From Adenanthera pavonina (taxonomy: Eukaryota; Streptophyta; Magnoliopsida; Fabales; Fabaceae), in the NCBI GenBank assembly GCA_026686845.1, contig JAIVEN010000021.1, positions 22,586,001 through 22,650,000 on the forward strand: 64,000 nucleotides of DNA. The letters are read 5' to 3'. Made by a program: the position numbers and the translations under genes. Shown in pieces: positions 25,561 through 36,045 of this stretch. The notes beneath the pieces were generated by a model that saw nothing but the letters and a program-made list of their open reading frames with translations, made no database searches and was not told where the DNA came from. Within the stretch, counting starts at the first letter, position 1. Each line of letters opens with the position of its first letter.

Positions 25561-27581
25561 GGCGCGTAACATTGACGCAGTGATAATATTACATTTTCAG
25601 TGACTCGTGGCGTCACATAAGTGGTTAACATCAGCGCTCATGGAGAACGAGCGTGGACCTGGACTACAGGCTGTGGAAATTCAAATTGCCAAAAAAAGGA
25701 ATAGTACAGTAATGATTAAAAAGGTTGATAGGATATTTATAACCTACACAGATTGGATATGGTTTTTTATTTTTTATTTGTTTTTTGGCCACATGCTAGA
25801 TAGGGTTGCAAATTGCGATACGCATTATGGAGGTTGCACGCATTCCTATGTCAGCTCCTTCTTTTAACATTTTCTGGGTCAAGCTCATTAGGCCTTTCAT
25901 TCATGTTAGTAAAGTAAAACCCATAAATAAAGGCCCATGTTAGTAATGGGCCTTTCTCGGTGACGATTTGTTTACGTACCCAAACAAGACCAATTGTATG
26001 TACCCAACTTGTATTGTACGGATAATGGTTTGGTTTTTTTTTTTTTTTTTCTGGTAGAAGGATTGGTTTCTATTTTTATTTACTTAAAAAAACAGAGATA
26101 ATTTGATATTTAAAATAAATATCATTATAAACTTTAGGAAACTAATTGAATACTCGAGACGATAATTGGTAGGCAAAGTTCGGCTTTAGCTGCTGATATA
26201 TTCTTGGGCAAAGATCCTTCGCTTTCTTGTGTGCCATAATCTCCAACAAAGAAGTCCGAAGGTAAGGTTCCAGCCATTGCCACAGGGATGTTTTTTAGCG
26301 TTGTTTACTTTCTATGTACTGTGTCTCTTATTCCTTCTTTTTACTCCGAAGAAAAAAAAGAATAGAGGTTAATAATACATATTTACTGTTATTATTATTT
26401 TTTTAAATTACATATCATTGTAATCTTGTTCGGATATAACCTAATACCCAACAACTTTTTTTTGGGTCAATACCAATAACTTTTCAAGTTCAAAATAAAG
26501 GTAAAAACAATATGAAGGGCAATCATAAAGTTCGAACAATAAACGCAATAAATAATCATTAGCAGAAAGAAAAAAACGCATAAAATCTAGGCCAGAGATA
26601 TTCTCATATTCTTTTTGGAGCACATATTCTCAATGAGCCAAACAGACACCTTCTCTTTACTTATAAAAGGATATCCTTCTTAGAATTTGTTGTGACTAAA
26701 ATAATACTAATAATTTCGATTTTTTAAGTTTTATATTTAAATTATATATAAATATATTTTTAAAAATTTTTAAAGTTATGGAGATAATCTTTGATTGTTA
26801 ATCAATTCACCCTTGACACCTTAAGCATATGCTAAACCCTTTTAAATTTTTTGTGAGTTTATTATTTTTAAAAATTGAGTTATGTATTGTTTTTTCTAAG
26901 CTTAATATAATTTTCACCTCCTTTCAAAACAATGAGTTATGCATACAAATTTTATAAAAATTTAATTATATCCAGATAATATTTTTGATATACTAATAAT
27001 AATAACTGGTCACCAGTTTTCAGTGTTGGTCCAGAAAAGGTATTATGTTGTGTTAATAAATAATAAAAATAAGTTAGTTAATGACAATAAATACCTATAC
27101 GAAATCTAAAAGTTAAAAAAATTTATTTCCAAATATATTTTGGCCAAGGATTTTCAAATATTGAAAGTAAGTAAAGTATATACTCAAAAATCATTAATGA
27201 AGATTATATATGGAGCATAATTTATGTTTAAGGAAATAAATAAAATAATCCACATATCCTTATGCCAATAATGAGCTTTGTCAAATTAATTGTCCAACTC
27301 CAGCTGGTTCCAAAAATGCCACTAATTGAACAAGAAAATTGAAAAAACTATGGAAACGAGAAAAAGCAATATATTCGAGTGCGTTGCACAAGCCTCCACA
27401 GTACAGACTCATTAGAAATTATTCTGCTCTGGAAGTTTCCGTGAACATAAACAGTACAGTCAGAGGGACTCATCCTTCCCATCGCATCGCACTAACCATA
27501 AAACGAACCTCTCCGCTGCCTAACCCTTCGTTTCTTCAGTTAAAAACATAAAGGGTAAAATCCAGGTGCTGAGACGAAGAG

Positions 27582-30500
27582 ATGAACGACGACACCAAGA
27601 AGAGCATTGCGGGACCTCTAATGGTGAAGCCCAACTCTGAGGATCGGAAGCTGTCGTCGGCGGCGGCTACCCCCGCCCCGACCAAGAAAGTCATCATCAA
27701 GAGTGCTGATATGTTGCCCGACATGCAGAAGGAGGCCGTAGATATAGCCGTCAATGTTAGTTACCTTTTTCCGATTCTTTCTCTTTTTCGTTACATTTGC
27801 TTTTCGCGTAATTTCTTCGGGGGTTTTTTCTGGGTTTGCTTGTTTTTGCTCTGCTGGCTTTAAAATTCCTGCTTTTTTTTTTCTCCTGGTGAATTAGGCA
27901 TTTGAGAAGCACAACATTGAGAAAGATGTTGCAGAGCATATAAAGAAGGAGTTCGATAAGAGGCATGGACCCACTTGGCATTGCATCGTCGGCCGTAATT
28001 TTGGTAATCTTTCTGTTCATTCTTCAATAATTTCTTTCTTGGGGTTTAATCAGATTCGGCTTTCATATCGTTAACTTCTTACTAATTGCTATAATGTGAT
28101 TCACCTTGCCATAAATGGAGTAGATCTAAGCTTAAAGTCAGAAGTCGTCTTCATCTTTAATCGTTCTGTGCTGCAAATTTGGTTGCTTTTCTTCTGGATT
28201 ACAAGTTTGGAGCAATGCTGAAACTTAGTTGTTTTCCCCCTCTCTTTTCTCTCTTTCCCCTCTATGTATCTGTTTCCAGAAAGCTTCGCCTTTTTAATTT
28301 GGCTGCAATTCTTTATTCTCCCTCTCCCTGTTCCCCTAACAAAAGCCTGAGTTGAAAGGCTATACAAGACTAGAAGTACATGGTCATTTGGTGTGAATGT
28401 GTATACTTTGGCAAATGGTATCTGGCTTTGATTGACTGTTTACGTACTTATCAACTTATGCTCTGTGCTGATAGAAAAACCATTATTGTTATTTGATTTT
28501 GATGGGGACTTGGATAGTATGAGATGCACAAGTTCCACATTGCGTAGTATGAGATGCTTAATGAGGTATATAAAGGTATATAAGTGGGAGGGTTCCCAAT
28601 TCTATTTAGGTACCCATCAATAGTATCGAAGTCTAGGCTTCGATGGTTCCAGAGAGGGCTAGCTATGGATGGTTCTGACTGGTGGAGGGTTCTAACTGAC
28701 GGGGGAGTCAAGTGAAATGTCAATGAGTGAAGTGTCGTAATGTGTAGCCACTAGGACGTCGACTTTTAAGGGAGCCAATGGATGGGGACTTAGGTAGTAT
28801 GGGATACCCAAGTCCCACATTGAGTAGTATGTAATGCTCAATGGGGTATTTAAGTATGTTGATTCTCCTACCTTAATAGCTAACTTTTGTGAGAGTGTTC
28901 CTCATCCCACTTGAGTACCTATCAATGATATTATAGCCTGGGCATCGATAGGTCCAAAGAGGGCTAACTATGGAGGTTTCTGATTGGTGGAGGGTTTTGT
29001 GATAGGGGAGTCGAGTGAAGTGTCGTAGTATGCCGTGTTTGGGACATCGGCTTCTAAGGGGGCCAATTAATGGGAATTTGAGTAGTATGGGATGTTCAAG
29101 TCTCACATGAGTAGTATGGGATGCTTAATGAGGTATTTAAGTGGGTTAGTTTTCACACTTCAATAGTTAGCTTTTGGGGAGGGTTCCTTATCCCACTTGG
29201 GTACCTATCAAATTTCCGCTGTACCATGAAGCCAACTCGTTTGAATGGACCTGTAGATCTACAGTCAATGATCCTTTTCCTTCTTTTTGGTTTGCAAAGA
29301 AGTCTTGTGTTGCAATTGCTAGCAGATGAAGAAAGAGATAATGTATCTTCTTCTTCTCCAATTTCGTCTAACCTTTTTATGTGTACAAGGTAACTACCAC
29401 CGACAATTGAAAGCAGCTCATGATATTGATGTATGCAAGGCAAATACCACCTACAATTCAAAGCAGCTTGTGATATTGATGTTCCGTTTCAATGTCCTAT
29501 GATTTAAGACTCTCAAAACTGATAGTTCATTTGGCAAAGGAGATGTAAAGTTGATACGTGAATAGCCTATGATATGGGAGGACATTGGATTCATTGGTTA
29601 TACTTTCTGCTTGACTTTTTTTCTGAGTACATAAGGAGGAAAACCAATGTTCTATTTGATTGATGAAGATTGGGAGATAGGGGAGTTCTAAGCTTTTCAA
29701 GTAATCCCTAGTTTGGAGAGTAGGAATATAAGAAAGCAGATTTCAAGGATGAAGGAGGAAATGTGGTTCGGTTGTGTTTGATCAACAGTTCACTTGGTAT
29801 TCTTTGATTCCAATACACTAGTTCCATGTTCTGGGGTTTGGATAGTCCATTTAGAGATTATATTTGCTAGTTACTTTAGTTCTGGCTATGAGAATTACTG
29901 AACTACATTGCACCAGTCTACTTTAGACCAGTGTCTGTCATTGTGGTATTTTAAAATTTAGGGGTAATAGTGCTTACCCACCCTAGTGCCCCAGTTTCTA
30001 TCTCTCCTCTAATCTATGAAAATCCTCCAATCGAACATTAGATATAACTTCCAAAATATCTGTTTTATCCTCTTCTTGTTCTTCCCTCCATCTCAACTCT
30101 TCTAGTTTTTGTTCCACAGTTGGCAACATTTTCTTTCTTCACCTTTGCATTTGTTGCAAGGGCAACTGGTAGCCAAAAAGAAAAAGCAACAATGAGCAGT
30201 TCACCAACAAAAGTTAGGGGGAAAAATACTGAGTGATCGATCACAGAAATATTTTTTCAAAGCTATTTTCCCTGCAATAACAGAGTTACAGCAATATTTC
30301 CCTCCCCTTCTGAAATTTCTGACTGAAACTAGCTATAAAAATCTTAGTTTATGAGTTATGACCATCTGAATGTGGTTGGGGTTTTGAATGAGATGACAAT
30401 ATGGTGGGGACTATGTGTCCGTGCAAAGGAATTTCTATTTATAGGAAATGGAAGACGGGGATTTTGAATCAGGTGGAAACATGGTGGCTTAGTAAAATAG

Positions 30501-33500
30501 CTGTACTATGCCTATAGAAGTAGAGTACTGTGTTAGCAAGTTAGCTACTGGTTAGAAATTTAGAATCTTATGATAAAACTTAAAAGGGAAGAGTATTTAG
30601 TAATTTTTTACAGCTAAAAAATTTAAACTGTAGGAGCATTATTGCAATGGAGCCAAGAAATTGTGCGGCCAGTTATGATTTTTAACAGATTAGGGGGGAC
30701 ATTACAATTGTGGCAAAAAATTGCCTTTAACATCTATTGTTTGTAGCTTGAAGGTCATGTTTTTGCTTCATTATAGTATTAGGGGTGTGCTGATAATATA
30801 CGTCAAGTGCATTGTAAAAATACAAGAACATTTAAGGATAATTTAGTTTCAAATGATTAATTTGTGTTCCCTTTGTCATCGGCTTTCCTAGCTTTTTACT
30901 CTATTATGTCAAATTTCATTATTAAAACTAATCCAAGTCCCAGAAAACATTTAAATGCTCTTTTAATATTGCAAACCTGGACAAGTTTACATGTTGATGT
31001 GTTGTAATACCTGTAAGATTTTATAGTCTTATGCTGTTAATGGTTTGCAGAAAAGAAAGTTAACTCTACATCTCATGTCATTAGCATATTAACAGGAAAT
31101 TTGTACCAATATTGTGTGCAGTGCTTTACTGCTATCATTCTGCACATGGCATGGATTATTTTTCGCTTTCACTTGTAAAGCATGGCTGTGATATTATTAG
31201 GGACTAGATATTTGTGCTATTGCAGTTTTTTCAAAGTTGCCAAAAGAATTGACTTACCTTATTATATATTTAATGAAGGGGGCTGTCTATGTGATTTAGG
31301 AGTCAAGAAATATTATGCAGGATTTATTTCTTTAGAACTTGAGTTCATGCCCTGTTGTCCCTCTATGTTCCAAGTAGGAAAGCCTTATTCAAGAAATATG
31401 TTATTCAAAAAATATGTTGCCTTTTGATGCCATCCCAGGTAGTCCTTAACGGGGTTGTTTGATATAAGGGTTTCTTTACATTTTCCCTGGAAATCTCATT
31501 TGGGAAACTAATTTGACCTTGTTTTGTGCAGGTTTTCGAAACAATTTTTCTTGTAATCTTGATTTTCCGCCTTGTATTTAGTTACTAGGAAAATTTAAGT
31601 TCTTGATTCCCAAATGAAAGCCTGGAATTTCTTATTTCCTACACCTGTTGCTTCAAAGTGACTGAACTCAGGCACAATTTCAGACTTTCTATGCTTTCTC
31701 CTTGCTTCAACACTGCCCAAGTAACTGCAAATTATATAGACAATTGGTGAAGAATATTGTTGTTGTTGTTGGTGAAGAACAGCAATTTTTTTGTGGAGAA
31801 CTTCAATAATGCCGTTCACTCTCACCAAATGCTTCATCTTAATCAGATCTGGAATCAACTAGCCTATCAATAGATCTTTTTTTACTTTATTCAAACATGA
31901 TTTTGAGGCTCCTTCATTTAGACCATGGGTTCGTGTAGCAGTAGATCATTTGTGTTTATGGCTTCAAACATGATTTCTATGTCTGGTTGTAATTCTGTTT
32001 GGCTGATGAGAAAACAGGCAAGGAAACATTATGAGTGGTTTACTTCAAACTTTGAGAGTGATGGGCACCCAAGTAGAGTGGTGAACCCTCTCTATCAAAA
32101 GTTAGTTATTGAAGTGGGAGAACCAATCCACGTAAGTGCTCCATGAAGCAATTAATCCTAAATGTGGGACTAGACATGTCATATTACTTTGGTTTCCATC
32201 AAAGAGAGAGTGAATGAAGCAGATATGAATATTTTAATTTTTGAAACATTTTTACTTTGGGGAATTCACTTGAATTTTCTTCATATATCAGACACGCTTT
32301 TATAATTTATTGGGGCGGTTGATACCTGGGTTTTGATTTCCTTGGCAATCAATTCTACATGGGACAGGAAATTAAAAATCATCATATTAAAAACCACCTA
32401 AGGAAGTTGTTTAGAAATGTCTAATGAGGTGATATATGTAAGATACAATTTTATATGGAGCTGAATGAGAATGGAGTGGACAAAGGATTAGTGCAAGCAA
32501 AATTAAAATTGAATTTGATGGCTTTAGACAGTGAGTGCTCATCTTGTAAGGGTCATGGCAGTATGGTGACTGGAATAATCCTGGGAAAGAAAGTGAAAGG
32601 GAAACTGTAGAACATGGCTGTTTAAAGTCTCTAAACCCTGGTTTTATTGAATTGATATGATTCAGAACACCAGGTTCTCATCAGGCTTTCCACTTAGAGA
32701 GATGAGCTCTGTACCACATACATGGTTCAGTTATGTCAAAATGCTATACAGCTGCTTGACTTGTATTCACTGCAAGATCAGATTAGATACTTTGGTAGTA
32801 AATGATGTTATAAGTAGATATGAGTTGTTGATGTTAGCAAGTTGACCATCAAGGCATTCAGTAGAAATGCAGGCTGGGTCTGACTGATCTCTCCCCCAGA
32901 TTTTTCAATTTATGTTTGAGTGGCATTATTGATTCTGAATATGTTTTGAGCTGAATATTTGGCTGGTAGTAGAATCAATTTGGTGTTTATTGGAGAATAA
33001 TCAAACAAGGCAAATCCTACTTAGTACTTGCATACAGATACGCATTTTTCTGATGTGGAATGTTATTCGGTGATGTTAAACTTGGTTGTATTTGGAGTTT
33101 CTATTTCACTGGCACAGCTGTATTAAGCGCCTGTTTGGATTGTTTTTTTGTAAAAGGTCTTTTAGAATAACCACAGTTTACAAAAATGAGGTTTGGATAA
33201 AAGTAGAGAAGTTTATTATAAATTTATTTGAATAAAAAAAGAAAAAATGATGGTTAGAAATCATGGTTTGGTTTGCGAACAGGCACTAAAGTATTGTTCA
33301 AACAGCGGACATCCTACTTGTACTCATACGCACATTTTTCTGGTGTGGAATTTATTGGATGATGTTCTACTTGGTTGTATGGGGGTTTTTATTTTACTAA
33401 CATAGTAACATAGTTCATTGAAGAGGGGGCTAAACAAGCCTCAAAATTACATTAAGTCCGGGGGTACACAATCCCTGCATTTCAGAGGCTATAAGCCATT

Positions 33501-33790
33501 GGCCCTGGGGAGCATTTTACTGGCATAGTTTCTGATCTCTTGTTTCGGTACTTCCATCAGTATTTTGCTTGTCACAGCAAAACCAATATCAATTCGTCCT
33601 AAGAGGGCATTGCTTTGTCTTGCTTGGTTAGATGCATTCTTCTTGTTACGTATATAAATGGAAAATTCGGCTTATAATGAAAGTGCATTCATGGACAATT
33701 CTTGCAGGTTCATATGTGACTCACGAAACAAACCACTTCGTGTACTTCTATTTGGATCAGAAAGCAGTTTTACTATTTAAATCTGGGTAG
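27582..33790 (+). CDS. LC8-type cytoplasmic dynein light chain
   Basis: Three exons (27582-27755, 27898-28003, 33708-33790) join in phase to 363 nt, 120 aa plus stop. Residues ~35-120 are an LC8/DYNLL domain: KKVIIKSADMLPDMQKEAVD, AFEKHNIEKDVAEHIKKEFD, GPTWHCIVGRNFGSYVTHET and a final YFYLDQKAVLLFKSG. The N-terminal ~35 residues are a Ser/Ala/Pro-rich extension typical of plant members and absent from the ~89-residue animal proteins. LC8 proteins are dimeric hubs that bind short linear motifs in partners. Flowering plants lack dynein heavy chains, so a dynein-independent role (for example nuclear pore assembly) is likely from family knowledge. Introns use GT-AG; intron 2 is 5704 bp and filled with repeats, unusual beside the 142-bp intron 1. 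The start is the first ATG of the exon and the domain is complete. Confidence 0.93.
28500..29210 (+). mobile_element. TRIM-like retroelement: three LTRs and two internal domains
   Basis: A repeated unit is arranged LTR1 28500-28619, internal 28620-28778, LTR2 28779-28924, internal 28925-29066, LTR3 29067-29210. LTRs start near TGGATGGGGAC (the third is degraded) and end TATCA or CATCA. Just after LTR1 and LTR2 lie tagtatcgaagtc and tgatattatagcc, each about 70% identical to the initiator-methionine tRNA primer site TGGTATCAGAGCC. LTR2 and LTR3 are preceded by purine runs (aagggagccaa, aagggggccaa) resembling polypurine tracts. LTR1 lacks about 25 bp found in the others. Flanks gattt (28495-28499) and aattt (29211-29215) could be a 4-of-5 target duplication. 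No protein is encoded, as expected for a TRIM; the extra LTR suggests unequal recombination. Confidence 0.75.
29386..29484. repeat. 50-bp tandem duplication in intron 2
   Basis: A unit starting caaggtaactaccacc at 29386 is repeated starting caaggcaaataccacc at 29436; both run through aaagcagct and tgatattgatgt. Period 50 bp, two copies, few mismatches. Confidence 0.85.
29485..32058. other. Unique-looking part of dynein light chain intron 2
   Basis: Apart from the listed elements this stretch shows no coding exon, RNA gene or clear repeat structure. Short open frames (for example 31182-31427) have no recognisable family and lie inside the intron of the dynein light chain gene. Confidence 0.5.
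32059..32198 (-). mobile_element. Antisense solo LTR of the same TRIM-like family
   Basis: Reverse-complemented, this 140-bp block begins tggaaaccaaagtaatatga, then agtcccacatt, proceeds through ccacttcaataactaacttt and cttgggtgcccatca, and matches the LTRs at 28779-28924 and 29067-29210 in order. No internal domain or second LTR flanks it, so it is a solo LTR or fragment in the opposite orientation. A weak 73-codon open frame that overlaps it is therefore spurious. Confidence 0.7.
33000..33412. repeat. Tandem duplication interrupted by a MITE
   Basis: Copy 1 (about 33000-33123) and copy 2 (about 33297-33412) share atcctact, catacagatacgca or catacgcaca, tttttctg, tgtggaat, gatgtt, cttggttgtat and attttact or atttcact. 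The MITE at 33127-33286 sits exactly between them. Divergence indicates the duplication is old. Confidence 0.75.
33127..33286 (+). mobile_element. 160-bp PIF/Harbinger-like MITE with TAA duplication
   Basis: Left end gcgcctgtttggattg, right end reverse-complemented gtgcctgttcgcaaacc, flanked by TAA at 33124-33126 and 33287-33289. The 3-bp TAA/TTA duplication and the G-CCTGTTTG termini fit PIF/Harbinger MITEs. Relatives: 20056-20217 (inverted) and 35167-35332 (inverted). Confidence 0.75.
33407..33513 (-). mobile_element. 107-bp LINE 3' fragment in intron 2
   Basis: The insert contains attacattaagtccgggggt followed by acacaatccc, closely similar to the 3' end of the larger LINE at 38045-40049 (attacatcaatccaggggat and cacatccc). 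It is flanked by attttactaacatagt (33391-33406) and attttactggcatagt (33514-33529), a 14-of-16 target duplication. It is therefore a second, heavily 5'-truncated copy of that LINE family in the same orientation. Confidence 0.7.
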
Positions 33791-34374
33791 CTGCTGTATT
33801 ATAAGGATGACAAGGATGGACGGGAAGTTTCTTGTGATTAAGCTGCTATATTTAACTCCTGTATGTATTGAATTCACTGGCACGCGAACTAGTTGCAGGA
33901 CATTTTTGTGCTTGTATATCATGTTTCATGTAAACTGGATATGGTGTCTGTCTATGAATTTGAAGTTCTCAATCCTACTACTTCCTTTGTGTCCCCCTTT
34001 TGGTTACTTGTTCCATTTGTTCATCATCATAATCTTTATTTTTTGTGGTGGATTTTTCATCAACATTATCTAATATGGTGTTGAGATATAAAAGATGTTT
34101 AGTGACTCAACGTGTTAGATTTTTCTGAAAGAGTTCATCTGTGCGAACTCGAAGATTATTGAATGTAATTTTCCCATTGTTTTATTGTGCATTGTCTCTC
34201 TAATTGGTGTCCCATGTCGTCACTGCAACTTTCATGAGATAGTTGAGTAGGCTGAATTCTCGTGCCCTTTTGCTTAGCGTGGGACAAAAATATGTAAAGT
34301 TAATGTAGAAGTGGAAAAATTTTGTAATTTTAATGGAAGTAAAAGATAATCATGTGATTTTCGTCCGATTATAG

Positions 34375-34574
34375 GAATTAGATCCGTGGAAGTGTTGGGA
34401 ATTGGACAGCCAAGCTTTGTTAAGAAGGGCACTATTATTAGTAGAAGGAAACAGAGTCAGGATTGGGTTCTCCAGTTTGTCCCCTTCATACAGGATGATG
34501 ACTTTTTCTGTGTCGGTCCTTTTTCAGCTTCTGATGCTGCGGCAGCTGCAAGCCTACAACGCCTCAGCATTAGG
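34375..34574 (+). other. Coding-like orphan exon, identity unknown
   Basis: An open frame of about 66 codons reads naturally (GIRSVEVLGIGQPSF, KQSQDWVLQFVPFIQDDDFF, VGPFSASDAAAAASLQRLSI). It is bounded by an acceptor-like gattatag at 34367-34374 and a donor-like gtaggg at 34575. No ATG begins the frame; it opens from the putative acceptor. It lies 0.6 kb after the dynein light chain stop on the same strand. I do not recognise the family. It may be an exon of an unrecognised gene, a captured gene fragment, or chance. Confidence 0.35.
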
Positions 34575-34652
34575 GTAGGGGACCTTTATTCTCTTTGTCG
34601 TTTTCATCGCAGTCTCTTGGATTTTACTCAAAATGCAGACTCATTACTTTAA

Positions 34653-34983
34653 TACTGACTCCATTCGCTGTTTCAAAATGTGGAGATTTTTAATATGTGT
34701 TTTGTTTTAAAATATAAAAGATAAATAACTTTTATATATTTTATTTTAAATATAAAAAATAAATAATTTTTATTTGGTAAATTAACAAATTAATTTTTTT
34801 TTAATTTTATTTTTAACTAAAATGACTAATTATTATGTTGTACAAGTTAAAGTAAAATTAAGTGTAAATATTAAATCAGAAATATTGATAAAAATTTTTT
34901 CTTTGTAACGTAATTAAGATATTTGGCTTTATTTTTTTATTATAATAATTTAGCTATTTATCTCTATTTTAAAATGAAGGTAG
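34653..34983. mobile_element. Stowaway-like MITE, relative of 46170-46455
   Basis: The right part (gatatttggctttat, ataataatttagctatttat, ttttaaaatgaaggtagta) parallels the right part of 46170-46455 (gatgtttgactattt, atgatgatttagttatttgt, ttttgaaatagagaaagta). The left end tactgactccattcgctgtt is a degraded CTCC-type terminus. Non-coding. Confidence 0.55.
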
Positions 34984-35166
34984 TATATTATTTACATATC
35001 TTTACACCCTATATACAAATACATTACATTATGCATATTTATAATTAAGGTCAAAGAATAAGGAGGAGGCATTTATTTATTTATATGATAAAATCTTTTA
35101 GGTTAATTGTATTCAACGGCAGATTTTCTCTCACATTGAGCTCACACGTAATCACAACACTTTTTG

Positions 35167-35332
35167 TCTATTTGGTTTGTATTTTTTTAAATTAAATCAT
35201 GATTTTCAACAATTATTTTTTTTATTTTATTTAAATAAGTTTATAGTAAACTTTTTTACTTTTAACTAAATTTTATTTTTATAAATTATAGTTATTTTAA
35301 AAGACTTTTTATAAAAAAAAATCCAAATGGGC
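35167..35332 (-). mobile_element. Third copy of the Harbinger-like 160-bp MITE
   Basis: Reading tgtctatttggtttg through atcatgattttcaac, tttataaattatagttattt and tccaaatgggcac, this block matches 20056-20217 and the reverse complement of 33127-33286. More diverged than those two. Confidence 0.55.
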
Positions 35333-35456
35333 ACTTCATTGTTGTCATCCTTGCAGTTTCATTTGCAGTATTGCACCATCCTCCCGTCCCTTTCTCTTCT
35401 ACATCTCATGATCTAGGATTTTTTTTACCTTTTCGGTGTGTTTATTCTCTGATTTA

Positions 35457-36042
35457 GGGCCTGTTTGTTTTCCAGTTGCAAATCTTGGTTTGGAGTCAAA
35501 ATCAAAGTTTGATAAAATTTGGGTATGTTTGGAGAGTTTTTCCCGTTTCCGTTGGAGAATTGTTTTTTGCGCAAAACGAAGCTTACGAACAAGCATAATC
35601 AAGTTGCTTTTCCATTCTCCTTCTTCCTTCCTATCTGTATTTATTTTAAAGTTAGATAAAAATATACTAATAAAAATTAAAAAAAAAATAAAAAAATTAA
35701 GAAAATAAAATTTCTATAAAATTTTTTCTATCTATTAACCAAAATTTCCCTTCAAAATTTTAATTTTTATAGATCATGACATGTAAAAAAATATTATATC
35801 AGATATATTATGTTCTCAATTAAATAAATGTAGGTTAAATTTTAGTCCAAATAAATTAAATTAACCATGAGATAGAGTTTAAACTCAATTTAGAGGAAAA
35901 TTATGAGTTTTGTCAAAACCAATTTTCAAATAAATCATCCAAATATAAACACGTTAGTCCAAAACCAATTTTTATCATAACTACGTTACAAAACCAATTC
36001 TACCAAAACTCATTTTTAACTAACTGAAATCCAAACGGGCCT
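35457..36042. mobile_element. PIF/Harbinger-like non-autonomous element with TTA duplication
   Basis: Left terminus gggcctgtttgttttccagtt (35457), right terminus reverse-complemented aggcccgtttggatttcagtt, flanked by TTA at 35454-35456 and 36043-36045. The 586-bp interior has no transposase. Its right half is present inverted at 12363-12632. An overlapping 90-codon frame at 35436-35708 is chance. Confidence 0.75.
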
Positions 36043-36045
36043 TTA

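Larger units (their letters stand above)
21760..27480. other. Intergenic region between MFP2 and the dynein light chain gene
   Basis: No gene was recognised. The region contains a MITE (22005-22310), a 115-bp LINE tail (22567-22681), a DNA element (about 24215-25080), a GA-rich fold-back (25100-25225), and a GC-richer stretch at 25430-25650 with two CACGTG cores. Sequence immediately upstream of 21694 and of 27582 should hold the promoters of the two flanking, divergently transcribed genes. Confidence 0.55.

Noticed and set aside
31925..32146. 73-codon frame that looks protein-like (MGSCSSRSFVFMAS)
   Set aside because: It lies in the dynein light chain intron and its 3' third is the antisense TRIM LTR.
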